Translations under genes and position numbers: made by a program
Shown: positions 44,162 to 52,814 of the stretch, piece after piece
Layout: every line of letters begins with the position of its first letter
Numbering within the stretch: the stretch's first letter is position 1
The notes under the pieces: generated by a model
The model's database searches: none
The model's input: only the letters and a program-made list of their open reading frames with translations
Told to the model about the DNA's origin: nothing
NCBI GenBank assembly: GCA_046349975.1
Contig: JAXMBH010000024.1
Span: forward strand, 16,788-80,787
Length of the DNA stretch: 64,000 bases
Reading direction: 5' to 3'
Source of the DNA: JABDGM01 sp046349975
GTDB lineage: Bacteria; Planctomycetota; Planctomycetia; Pirellulales; Lacipirellulaceae

Positions 44162-45085
44162 ATGGCCACTCCCACCAAACGCATCGGCTACGTCGATTAC
44201 CAGCTCGATAACTTCCACGCCAACACGTACCTCGCCGCCATCCGCGGCCCGCTCGTGGGCCGCGGTTACGACGTAGTCGGCGCCACCGCGATGGCCACCG
44301 CACCGGGACGCGAATGGGCCGACCGCAACCGAGTGCGCTGGTTCGAGACACCGCGCGACATGGCGGCGCACGTCGACTGCTTCGCAATCCTGGCGCCCTC
44401 CGACCCGCAAGTGCACCTCGGCCTCTGCGAGCAGGTTCTGCCGTTCGGCAAGCCCACGTTCGTTGACAAGACCTTCGCGCCGAACTTCGCGATTGCCGAG
44501 AAGATTTTCAAACTGGCCGACGAACACCGGGCCGCCGTGCAAACTACGTCCGCGCTCCGCGCCACCGAAGTGCAGCGCTACGTTGCCACGTGCCGCGATG
44601 ACGTGCAGAGCATGCACGTGTGGGCGGGCGGCAGCAGCCTCGGCGAGTACATTATTCACCCGCTGGAATTGCTCATCAGCTGTCTCGGTCCGAGCGTCAT
44701 CGACATGATGCGCCTCGGCCTCGATACGCATCCGCAATTCGTGCTGAAATTCGCCGGCGGGCGCACGGGTGTGATCGACTTCGCAGCGGGCATCGACGTC
44801 GACTTCGCCGCCGCCGTCACCACGCTCCAGCAAACCAAGTTTATCACGGTGGACTGTTCGCGGCTGTTCATCGATGCCGCCGCGGCGATCCTCGATTTCT
44901 TTGACGCCGCCAAGCCGCTCATTGACCGGCGCGAAACGCTGACGATTCACCGCATCTTGGAAATGGTCGGCCGCGACGACGTGTGCGACCGCTTCCAGAA
45001 ACTCGCCGTCGTGCCGCCGCCGCACTTTCAAACGTCCGCGGCTGGCCGACCGATGGCGATTGGAAAAGCAGAAGGGCAGCCATGA
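44162..45085 (+). CDS. Gfo/Idh/MocA-like protein, atypical nucleotide site
   Basis: 307 residues. The fold and motifs resemble Gfo/Idh/MocA oxidoreductases (CFAILAPSDPQVHLGLCEQV, then FGKPTFVDKTFAPNFAIAEK), with VDKTFAP in place of EKPxA. The N terminus MATPTKRIGYVDYQLDNFHA lacks GxGxxG. The pattern GYVDxxLxxFHANxY recurs in a planctomycete/verrucomicrobial subgroup. Whether it binds NAD(P) is uncertain. Its stop codon overlaps the start of the next oxidoreductase (ATGA). Confidence 0.75.
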   Translation: MATPTKRIGYVDYQLDNFHANTYLAAIRGPLVGRGYDVVGATAMATAPGREWADRNRVRWFETPRDMAAHVDCFAILAPSDPQVHLGLCEQVLPFGKPTFVDKTFAPNFAIAEKIFKLADEHRAAVQTTSALRATEVQRYVATCRDDVQSMHVWAGGSSLGEYIIHPLELLISCLGPSVIDMMRLGLDTHPQFVLKFAGGRTGVIDFAAGIDVDFAAAVTTLQQTKFITVDCSRLFIDAAAAILDFFDAAKPLIDRRETLTIHRILEMVGRDDVCDRFQKLAVVPPPHFQTSAAGRPMAIGKAEGQP

Positions 45086-46146
45086 GTTTGAAACTCGCGA
45101 TCATCGGCGCCGGCTCGATCGGCACCAAACACGCCGAGGCCGCGCGCGCGGCGGGCTTAGACCTCGCCGGAATTGTGGACCGAGACGCAAGCCGCGCCGC
45201 CGAGCTGGCGAAAACATACGAAGCGCCGCACTTCACTGAGGGGGCGGCCGTCATCAACGACAACAGCGTCGACGCGATCGTCATCTGCGTGCCCAATCGC
45301 TACCACAAAGACCTGGCCATCGGCGCCCTCCAAGCCGGCAAGGACATCCTGCTGGAAAAGCCGATGGCGCTCAACGAACGCGAGTGCCTCGAAATCGCCG
45401 AGGTCGCCCGCGCCACGGGCCGCCTCGTGCAAATGGGCTTCGTCCACCGCTACACCGCCGTCGGCAAAGTGGCTCGCAAGGTCATCGATCAGAAACGCCT
45501 CGGCAACGTCTATCATGCCACCGCGCAAGTGAACTTGCGCCGCAGCGTGCCGGGACTCGGCAAATGGTTCACCACCAAGGAACTTTCCGGCGGCGGCGCG
45601 CTGATCGACATCGGCGTCCACCTCATCGATCTCGGCATGTACTTGCTCAATTACCCGAAGGTCGCCGACGTCGTCGGCCAGGTGCACTCGGTCTTCGGCC
45701 GCCGCATGCAGAACTACGTGTTTGAAAACATGTGGGCTGGCCCCCCCAACCACGACGGCATCTGCGACGTCGAAGACTCCGCCCACGCCTTTATCCGCTT
45801 TCAGAACGGCGCGACGTTCGACCTGCATGTCGCCTGGGCCGGCAACTTCCCCGAGCCCTCGATGCCCGCCACGCTCATGGGCTTCCTCGGCGAACGCGGC
45901 GGCATGGCCTTCGAACTCTTCGGCGACCATGTGAACCTCACGTACGAGAACACGAACAAGGTCGTCGACGAACGCCTCGACGCGCCCGACACCCTGATGT
46001 TTCGCGACCAGCTGCTCGATTTCGCCAAGGGCATCCAGCTGCGCGAAGTGCAGGGCCCGGGAGTGCGCGAAGGCACGATCGTTCAATCGATCGTCGACCG
46101 CATTTACAACTCCAGCATTCCGCACGCAGTGGAGGCGTGTGCATAA
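45082..46146 (+). CDS. Gfo/Idh/MocA-family oxidoreductase
   Basis: 354 residues from ATG 45082, fixed by the ATGA overlap with the preceding gene. Classical NAD(P) site (LAIIGAGSIGTKHAEAARAA), the lysine motif LLEKPMALNERECL and the GGGALIDIGVHLIDLGMYLL segment. The pair of such proteins in tandem suggests an oxidation/epimerisation sequence on a sugar. Followed by a repeat cluster and then the symporter. Confidence 0.9.
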   Translation: MSLKLAIIGAGSIGTKHAEAARAAGLDLAGIVDRDASRAAELAKTYEAPHFTEGAAVINDNSVDAIVICVPNRYHKDLAIGALQAGKDILLEKPMALNERECLEIAEVARATGRLVQMGFVHRYTAVGKVARKVIDQKRLGNVYHATAQVNLRRSVPGLGKWFTTKELSGGGALIDIGVHLIDLGMYLLNYPKVADVVGQVHSVFGRRMQNYVFENMWAGPPNHDGICDVEDSAHAFIRFQNGATFDLHVAWAGNFPEPSMPATLMGFLGERGGMAFELFGDHVNLTYENTNKVVDERLDAPDTLMFRDQLLDFAKGIQLREVQGPGVREGTIVQSIVDRIYNSSIPHAVEACA

Positions 46147-46178
46147 TACGCCGGCACGGATGGCCCGAGTCAACAATT

Positions 46179-46962
46179 TCACGGGGTGCCTGGGGTCGAG
46201 CCACAGGCGAGCCCCCAGTGCGCCACATCAACCATGGCGTCACTGGGGCATCGCCAAGCCTCTGCCCCAGCCACCCCACGAAAATCAAGCCACCCCACGA
46301 AAATAGCCAGTCTTAAGCCACGCTGACCACGCCGATGCCCACGCACCCCTTCCACACGCTCGATGCCGTCGTCGTGGTCGTCTACTTGGGTATCACGTTC
46401 CTCGTCGGCGTCCTCGCTCACCGCTTCTGGCGTTCGAGCCCTGCCTCTGACGAAGAATATTATCTGGCCGGCCGCCGCGTGCCGGCTTGGGTCAATGGCA
46501 TTTCCTACGCCGCCACCGCCATTAACGCCGATGTCGCCCCGCTGTACTGCGGACTAGCCGCCGTGATTGGCCTTCCCGTCGCGTGGTACTATCTCTCCCG
46601 CTTCAGTCTCGCCTGGCTGATCGTCGCGATGCTCTTCGCCGCTCGCTGGCGGCAACTCGGCATCCGCACCGGACCCGAATTCTATGCCCTCCGCTTCGGC
46701 GGCCGTGGCGCGCGGTTTGTTCGCGTGTACACAGCACTGTTCACCGTTGCGATCAACATCATCCCCTGGATCGGCGCCGGTCTCCTCGGCACGCATAAAA
46801 TTCTCGCGCCCGTCATGGGCTACGAATTGAAGGACCGTACGCTGCTGTTCGTCGCTCCGCTCGTCGCGATCTACGTGTGGGTCTCCGGTTACGCCGGGGT
46901 GCTGGCAACCGATGTCTTCCAAGCCTTCGTGATCATTGCCGCCAGCCTCGTGCTGATGGTGG
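46179..46962. repeat. 784 bp direct repeat, copy 1
   Basis: Same length and nearly identical to 48067-48850. It begins at TCACGGGGTGCC, contains GGGGTCGAGC and GGGGCAGAG palindromes (46182-46304) and the first 209 codons of a symporter, and ends at CTGATGGTGG, where the insertion sequence remnant starts. Confidence 0.9.
46335..46962 (+). pseudogene. Truncated sodium:solute symporter (5' duplicate)
   Basis: The first 209 residues of the symporter at 48223-50055, with a handful of differences (for example a Leu for Ile in TFLVGVLAHR). It is cut at the word LVLMV by insertion-sequence DNA. The frame continues to 47153 as meaningless sequence from the transposon. It keeps the original upstream context after the oxidoreductase pair, so this was probably the original 5' end of the gene. 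Confidence 0.9.
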
Positions 46963-47804
46963 TCTTCTCGAATCGCGAGAGGATGCGGCGGTTTTCCTTA
47001 AGCCAGCCGATGAGTCGCTCAATGATGTTGCGACGACGGTACGCCTCGCGGTCGAAGTCGACCAGCCGCGCGTCACGATCTTGGTTTTGTTTGGAGGGAA
47101 TCACCGGTGTGACGCCCAGATCCAGCAAGTACTCGTCGATCCAATCGGCCTGATATCCCCTTATCGCCGCCCAAAGCGAAGGGCCAAGGATGCGCTCGCC
47201 GTCGTCATCGAGCAATTGCTCGTCGGCCGTTACCAAGAGTTCGTCCAAGACTTGCGATTCGTGGTCTGGCCAGCAGTGAGCCGAAAGGCCAGTGGCAGGC
47301 CGTGGCCGTCGCAGAGGACGTGGATCTTCGTCGAAAATCCCCGCGCGAGCGGCCTAACGCGTGGTCGAGAGGCCTCCTTGCCGCCGCCGTCGCACAGCGG
47401 GTTGAGCTGACCGTGGTGCCATCGATGCACCACAATTCTTCGTCGATCGCTCCCGCGGCGACAAACCGCGCTTGCAAGCGACGCAAAATCTCGGCCAACG
47501 TCCCGTCCGCGTTCCACGTGTCGAACATCCGCGAAGTCTTCCAGGTTCCGAACTCCTCCGAACGTCGCGCCACGGCGAACCTGTCCGCAGCACCTTGCTG
47601 GTGGATGCCGTCGAGTACTCGCCGCGGGTCGCGCCGCGGCCGACCTGTCGAAGCAGGCTCCGGAAATACGTCCGCAATCAATTCCCATTCGTCGTCTGTC
47701 AGCAACAAGCGAGCCATCGCTGCGCCCCGTGGCTAGAACCAAATATTCCAACCAGCATGGCTCAAAAACAATAATCCTCAAATACCAGTTTCGGGACAAA
47801 GCCT
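46963..47804 (-). mobile_element. Truncated IS5-family insertion sequence
   Basis: A minus-strand transposase remnant: MARLLLTDDEWELIADVFPE, LRTGSPWRDV, TWNADGTLAEILRRLQ, DEELWCIDGTT, RGFSTKIHVLCDGHGLPLAF and RNIIERLIGWLKENRRILSR are all recognisable IS5/IS427-like blocks but lie in at least three frames. The DDE motifs are thus split. The C-terminal end is cut at residue ...SRFEKT exactly at 46963. The other end appears intact: GGCTTTGTCCCGAAACTGG (read on the minus strand at 47785-47804) looks like the terminal repeat. Confidence 0.8.
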
Positions 47805-48066
47805 AAAATAACTGAGCCCGAGGGGCGGCAGCCAAGCCCCCAGCGAACCCTGGATAATTTCAAGCCCGCAACAACACCACGGGGTGCCTACGGTCGAGCC
47901 GCCGGCGATCCCCCAGTGAGCCACATCAACCATGGCGTCACTGGGGCATCGCCAAGCCTCTGCCCCAGCCACCCCACGAAAATCAAGCCACCCCACAACA
48001 GCAACTGGAGTCGAGCCGGACGCGAGACTCTAGCGAACCCTGGATAGTTTCACGCCTGCAACAACA
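47805..48066. repeat. Tandem partial copies of GGGGTCGAGC-type repeat unit
   Basis: The unit GCGAACCCTGGATAxTTTCA ... CACGGGGTGCCTACGGTCGA recurs at about 47848 and about 48031, a period near 185 bp. Each carries GGGGCATCGCCAAGCCTCTG-type words. The whole is the expanded upstream flank of the duplication. Confidence 0.7.
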
Positions 48067-48850
48067 TCACGGGGTGCCTACGGTCGAGCCGCAGGCGAGC
48101 CCCCAGTGCGCCACATCAACCACGATGTCACTGGGGCATCGCCGAGCCTCTGCCCCAGCCACCCCACGACAATCAAGCCACCCCACGAAAATAGCCAGCC
48201 TTAAGCCACGCTGACCACGCCGATGCCCACGCACCCCTTCCACACGCTCGATGCCGTCGTCGTGGTCGTCTACCTGGGTATCACGTTCATCGTCGGCGTC
48301 CTCGCCCACCGCTTCTGGCGTTCGAGCCCTGCCTCTGACGAAGAATATTATCTGGCCGGCCGCCGCGTGCCGGCTTGGGTCAACGGCATTTCCTACGCCG
48401 CCACCGCCATTAACGCCGATGTCGCCCCGCTGTACTGCGGACTAGCCGCCGTGATCGGCCTTCCCGTCGCGTGGTACTATCTCTCCCGGTTCAGTCTCGC
48501 CTGGCTGATCGTCGCGATGCTCTTCGCCGCTCGCTGGCGGCAACTCGGCATCCGCACCGGACCCGAATTCTATGCCCTCCGCTTCGGCGGCCGTGGCGCT
48601 CGGTTTGTTCGCGTGTACACAGCACTGTTCACCGTTGCGATCAACATCATCCCCTGGATCGGCGCCGGTCTCCTCGGCACGCATAAAATTCTCGCGCCCG
48701 TCATGGGCTACGAACTGAAGGACCGTACGCTGCTGTTCGTCGCTCCGCTCGTCGCGATCTACGTGTGGGTCTCCGGTTACGCCGGGGTACTGGCAACCGA
48801 TGTCTTCCAAGCCTTCGTGATCATTGCCGCCAGCCTCGTGCTGATGGTGG
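48067..48850. repeat. 784 bp direct repeat, copy 2
   Basis: Contains the repeat-rich leader (GGGGTCGAGC at 48071-48110, GGGGCATCGCC-type arm to 48165) and the first 209 codons of the intact symporter. Differs from copy 1 by scattered single bases. Confidence 0.9.
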
Positions 48851-50055
48851 AAGTCGTCGTCGTCGCGGGAGGCCCGACCGGCCTCACGCAACAGATTCTC
48901 TCTGCACACCCGCAAGAGTATTCCGAAATCCTCAGCGCCACGCCGGTGCGCGGGCACGAAATCATGGGGCCGCTGCTGGTGCTGGCCTGGCTCGTCATCC
49001 CCACGATCGGCCGCGGCGGCAGCGTCGATGTCGACGGCCAGCGCATTCTTTCGTGCCCCACGCCGCGCGAAGCGGCTAAGGTCACCATCTGGGGGCAGGT
49101 CGCCATGTTCGCGATCCTGCTCCTCATGACGCTCCCCGTCCTCGGTATCCTCGCCCGCCACCCCGAGCTTTATCACGCCTCGCGCGGCCAGCGCGAGCAA
49201 GTCTACGGCATCATGCTCGCCGAATACCTGCCGCACGGCCTCTTGGGCCTTGCGCTCGCCGGCGTGCTCGCAAGTGTGATGTCCACGATCAGCGGCCTGC
49301 TGAGCTACGGCTCGCAAACGCTGGTGAACGATGTGCTCCGCCAGGTTTTCGTCAACTCGCGAGCCCTCGATCCCGAACGCGCGAGCAGCGTGTGGATTGG
49401 CCGCATCGTTGTGCTCGTCGTGCTCGCGCTTGGCGTCTGCGTAATGTACTCGACTGACTCGCTGTTCGGCATCGCCGTGTTTATCTCGGGCATGTTCGGC
49501 GCATCGGCCGCGTTCTACTGGGCCCAATGGTGGTGGTGGCGGATCAACCTCTGGTCTTGGGTCGCCGCGATGGTCGGCGGTCCCACGGTCTATATCATCC
49601 TTGGCCGGCTGCTGCCGCATTGGCCCTGGTGGCAAGCGCAGCTTGCCGCCAACGAAGCGAATATCGATGCCATGACGATGTTCCAAGCCATCATGGCGAT
49701 GTCGCTCACTACATGCCTATGGGTGATCGTCACGCTCGTCACACCACCGGAAGACTCCGACACGCTCGAACGTTTCTACACCACCGCGCGACCGATGGGC
49801 GCGTGGGCGCCCGTGCGCCGACGCATCATCGAAGCCGGCCGCCCAGTGCCCAATCTCCCCAGTGGCCTGTTCCTCGGTGGCCTCGCCACCGCGATCCTTG
49901 GCACGGTTTCCATCGCCGCGACGATCCTCGGCCTCTCGCAGCTCTACGTTGGCGCGTACCTGCTGGCGGCCACGTTGCTAATCGTGGCGATCGTCGGAGG
50001 CCTCGTTTTCCGCACCGCCTTCAACTGGCACATGCACCGCCTCGAAGCCGACTAA
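48223..50055 (+). CDS. Sodium:solute symporter (SSS family)
   Basis: 610 residues with about 13-14 membrane helices. SSS features: the YLAGRRVPAWVNGISYAATA start of the core (usual form GRxxxxxxxxxS), GYAGVLATDVFQAFVIIAAS and GLLGLALAGVLASVMSTISG, the two conserved SSS motifs. A sugar or sugar-acid is the likely substrate from its setting between two oxidoreductases and an FAD enzyme. Intact. The 14 bp gap to the FAD gene suggests co-transcription. Confidence 0.9.
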   Translation: MPTHPFHTLDAVVVVVYLGITFIVGVLAHRFWRSSPASDEEYYLAGRRVPAWVNGISYAATAINADVAPLYCGLAAVIGLPVAWYYLSRFSLAWLIVAMLFAARWRQLGIRTGPEFYALRFGGRGARFVRVYTALFTVAINIIPWIGAGLLGTHKILAPVMGYELKDRTLLFVAPLVAIYVWVSGYAGVLATDVFQAFVIIAASLVLMVEVVVVAGGPTGLTQQILSAHPQEYSEILSATPVRGHEIMGPLLVLAWLVIPTIGRGGSVDVDGQRILSCPTPREAAKVTIWGQVAMFAILLLMTLPVLGILARHPELYHASRGQREQVYGIMLAEYLPHGLLGLALAGVLASVMSTISGLLSYGSQTLVNDVLRQVFVNSRALDPERASSVWIGRIVVLVVLALGVCVMYSTDSLFGIAVFISGMFGASAAFYWAQWWWWRINLWSWVAAMVGGPTVYIILGRLLPHWPWWQAQLAANEANIDAMTMFQAIMAMSLTTCLWVIVTLVTPPEDSDTLERFYTTARPMGAWAPVRRRIIEAGRPVPNLPSGLFLGGLATAILGTVSIAATILGLSQLYVGAYLLAATLLIVAIVGGLVFRTAFNWHMHRLEAD

Positions 50056-50069
50056 AATCGTCCACTCAA

Positions 50070-51845
50070 ATGAAACGAAACGACCCACACGCCTGCGCGC
50101 TCACGATCGCTGCGCTTGCCTTCTTCGCAAGCTTTGCTTCATTCACTCAACACGCGACCGCCGCTCCACGCCGGCCCTACCGCCCACCCACGCGCGAAGA
50201 ACTCGTCGTCGACCAACCCGATTTCGACGTCGTCATCGCCGGCGGCTCGACCGCCGCGTTCGCCGCGGCCATCGCCGCGGCCGAGAGCGGCGCCCGCACC
50301 GCACTACTTGAGCCGACCGATTGGGTCGGTGGCCAAATCACCTCCAGCGGCGTCCCCGCGATCGACGAAGCCTGGCACACGATCCGCGATCCCAATACCA
50401 AGAGAGAGCTGCTTAGCGTCGCGAACATCGCCCGCACGCCGGCCAATATCCCGCCCGACTTCCGCAAGATGCTCGAAGCCACCGAGTGCGGCGAATGCTG
50501 GGTCAGCCGCTTCTGCTTTCGACCGGATGTGTTTCTCGACAAGCAGCTGCTGCCGCTCCAGAAGCGAGCTGGCGACCGCTTGGTCGTCTTCCTGAACACG
50601 GTCGTGAAGCAAGTTGCCACGAACAAAGCCGGCACGCAAATCGAATCGCTCACCGCCATCCGCCGCACGCCCAAGAAGGGCATAGCGAATAACGGCTACG
50701 ACGAGCTCCCGTCGAAAGACCTCCGCGACTGGTACTCGACGCGCGACTCCGATCGCTTCAAGAAAGAAACGCTCCGCTTTAACGGTCTCAACCAAGCCGG
50801 TCGCACGACGATCTTCATCGACGCCACGGAATGGGGCGAACTGCTGGCCCTTGCCGACGCTCCGTACCTAATTGGCACCGAAGCACACGAAGGCGACACG
50901 CACGGCAACGACCGCTGCGGCCAGGCCACCGTGTTCTGCTTCGTCGAGCAGTATCAGAAGGACCCGGTCGACGAACCCGAACGCGGTGTCTCCGCGACCG
51001 ACGTCGGCTTTGGCGAATACAAGGGGCAAAAGGATGCCTGGCAGAAAATTTGGACCTACCGCCGCCTCCAGGGCCACGGCACGCCCGCCGTCGGCGACCT
51101 CTGCCTGCAAAACTGGGGCTACTCCGAGAAAACGCACGAAGGCGGCAACGATTACCCCTTCGGCTATCTGTTCAAATCAAAGAAAGACACCGCGGCCGAA
51201 CGCTCCGACTGGCACGGCGGCATCGACCTCGCCGTCCTCGCCGCCGTCGAACGCCGCGCCCTCGCCTGGCACGAATGGTTCAAGAACCACACGCCGCCCG
51301 AAATCAACTCCCGCCAAATCACGCTCGCGCCCGAAGTCATGGGCACCGGTCACGGCCTCGCCAAGCTGCCCTACATCCGCGATACCCGCCGCTCCATCGG
51401 CCTCGACAATTACCTCCTGAAGTTCGACGACATCACTGGCGACCCCGCCAAGCAAACCGGCACCGTCTTTGAGGACCGCATCGCGCTCGGCGCGTATCCG
51501 GCCGACGTTCACCCAATCATCACGTGCCAAATGCCCGAGTTCGTGCGCGAAGCCCACGACACGCTGCCGTTCTACATCCCCTTCCGCGCGCTCACGAATG
51601 CGAAGGTGGAGAACATGCTGGTGGCCGGCAAGACGATGGCCCAAACATTCCTCGTCAACTCGGCCACGCGCGAGCAACCGACCGAATGGTCCACCGGCAC
51701 CGCCGCCGGCGTCGCCGCCGCCTACATGGCCCAACATGCCCAAACCAGCCGGGCCGCTTACCAACAATCGCTCAGCGAACTCCAGCGCCTCATCGCCAAA
51801 CGCACGCCCATCGATTGGACAATTCCCGACGACCAAAATCGCTGA
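50070..51845 (+). CDS. Secreted FAD-dependent oxidoreductase (FAD_oxidored family)
   Basis: 591 residues from ATG 50070, with a signal peptide (about 1-31, LTIAALAFFASFASFTQHAT then A-APRRP). The ADP-binding loop DFDVVIAGGSTAAFAAAIAA is a GxGxxA variant. LEPTDWVGGQITSSGVPAID is the family's second conserved block. C-terminal NAKVENMLVAGKTMAQTFLV and STGTAAGVAAAYMAQH close the FAD site. The substrate is unknown. An export signal on a flavoprotein suggests Tat or Sec export; no twin Arg is visible (MKRNDPH). Confidence 0.85.
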   Translation: MKRNDPHACALTIAALAFFASFASFTQHATAAPRRPYRPPTREELVVDQPDFDVVIAGGSTAAFAAAIAAAESGARTALLEPTDWVGGQITSSGVPAIDEAWHTIRDPNTKRELLSVANIARTPANIPPDFRKMLEATECGECWVSRFCFRPDVFLDKQLLPLQKRAGDRLVVFLNTVVKQVATNKAGTQIESLTAIRRTPKKGIANNGYDELPSKDLRDWYSTRDSDRFKKETLRFNGLNQAGRTTIFIDATEWGELLALADAPYLIGTEAHEGDTHGNDRCGQATVFCFVEQYQKDPVDEPERGVSATDVGFGEYKGQKDAWQKIWTYRRLQGHGTPAVGDLCLQNWGYSEKTHEGGNDYPFGYLFKSKKDTAAERSDWHGGIDLAVLAAVERRALAWHEWFKNHTPPEINSRQITLAPEVMGTGHGLAKLPYIRDTRRSIGLDNYLLKFDDITGDPAKQTGTVFEDRIALGAYPADVHPIITCQMPEFVREAHDTLPFYIPFRALTNAKVENMLVAGKTMAQTFLVNSATREQPTEWSTGTAAGVAAAYMAQHAQTSRAAYQQSLSELQRLIAKRTPIDWTIPDDQNR

Positions 51846-51892
51846 CTCACATAGCCGAGCCCTCTGGGCTCGGCGTCTTACTGGTGGAATTG

Positions 51893-52015
51893 CGTGCCTG
51901 GGGCAGAGGCTCGGCGATGCCCCAGTAGAATCATCTGGGGCATCGAAGACTCTGCCCCAGCCACCCGCCGTTTGCGAAGCTGGGTGCCTGGGGTCGAGCG
52001 CAGCGAGCCCCCAGA
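51893..52015. repeat. GGGGCAGAG hairpin plus GGGGTCGAGC half-element
   Basis: 51893-51970 is a full GGGGCAGAG hairpin pair (CCTGGGGCAGAGGCTCGGCG ... ACTCTGCCCCAGCCACCCG). 51985-52013 is a GGGGTCGAGCGCAGCGAGCC half-element. Confidence 0.8.
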
Positions 52016-52031
52016 AATGCTCCATGCCCAC

Positions 52032-52139
52032 AGTCCGCAGATGACAACGGATCGATCCAAAGTGACGTTCGTCCCTTCCATCTTGTCAGATCGCGTTCAA
52101 TCCTCTTCATCTGTGTTCATCTGCGACATCTGCGGACTA
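52032..52139. repeat. TCCGCAGATGACG MITE-like element
   Basis: Opens AGTCCGCAGATGACAACGGA and closes TCATCTGCGACATCTGCGGA. Different centre from the copies around the GxxExxY gene. Confidence 0.8.
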
Positions 52140-52168
52140 TTCCGAATCTGGCATTTCACGAAACAGCG

Positions 52169-52608
52169 ATGCCCCGGCTGAGTCTTCTGGGGCATCGAAG
52201 ACTCTGCCCCAGCCACCCGGCGCAGATGTCCGCAGATAAGAACGGATAAAAGCAGAACAAGGTGGCAGCTACTGGCCTGTCGTTAGTTCTCAACCACGGA
52301 TTACACAGATATCACGGATTCAAATCAACGAAGACATTATCTCATCCGTGCTATCCGTGTTATCGGTGGTTCAATATCTGATGCGTTGACGCCCTCCTTT
52401 TCTTATCTGCGGATATCTGCGTCATCTGCGGACTAGCATTCACTAAGCGGCGATGCCCCGGCTGAGTCTTCTGGGGCATCGAAGACTCTGCCCCAGCCAC
52501 CCGGCGAATCTGGCTTCGCTAAACAGCGCTGCCTGCCCGACGCAGCGCCTGTGCAATGCCCCTGTTGAAGCATCTGGGGCATCGAAGACTCTGCCCCAGC
52601 CACCCGGC
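52169..52608. repeat. Nested repeat cluster
   Basis: Three GGGGCAGAG-type hairpins (52169-52219, 52450-52505, 52551-52608), an element of the TCCGCAGAT class (52222-52435) and, nested inside the latter, another palindrome (52292-52371, AACCACGGATTACACAGATA ... TATCCGTGTTATCGGTGGTT). The remaining 52609-52814 before the aldehyde dehydrogenase shows no gene. Confidence 0.8.
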
Positions 52609-52814
52609 GCAGAGCGAGACGCCTGCAATAATTCCGCCCCATTCGCATTTTCCCGCCGCCGCGGTAGGATAATACGACTCGCTAAAACTCACGGCAGCGT
52701 TTCAGGCGAAGCTCTCGTGGAATCCGCCCTCAGCGGCGCTCGCACTTCCACGCATCGTGCGCGCCTTCGTCACGCCGCCCTCCTGTCACGCGCAAACTCA
52801 ACACGAGGCACGCT

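Noticed and set aside
46335..47153. Reading the first symporter copy as a 272-residue protein
   Set aside because: Residues after 209 are transposon DNA read in a meaningless frame.
48442..49686. 414-residue minus-strand frame antisense to the symporter
   Set aside because: His/Asp/Arg-rich shadow of a membrane protein gene with no motif.
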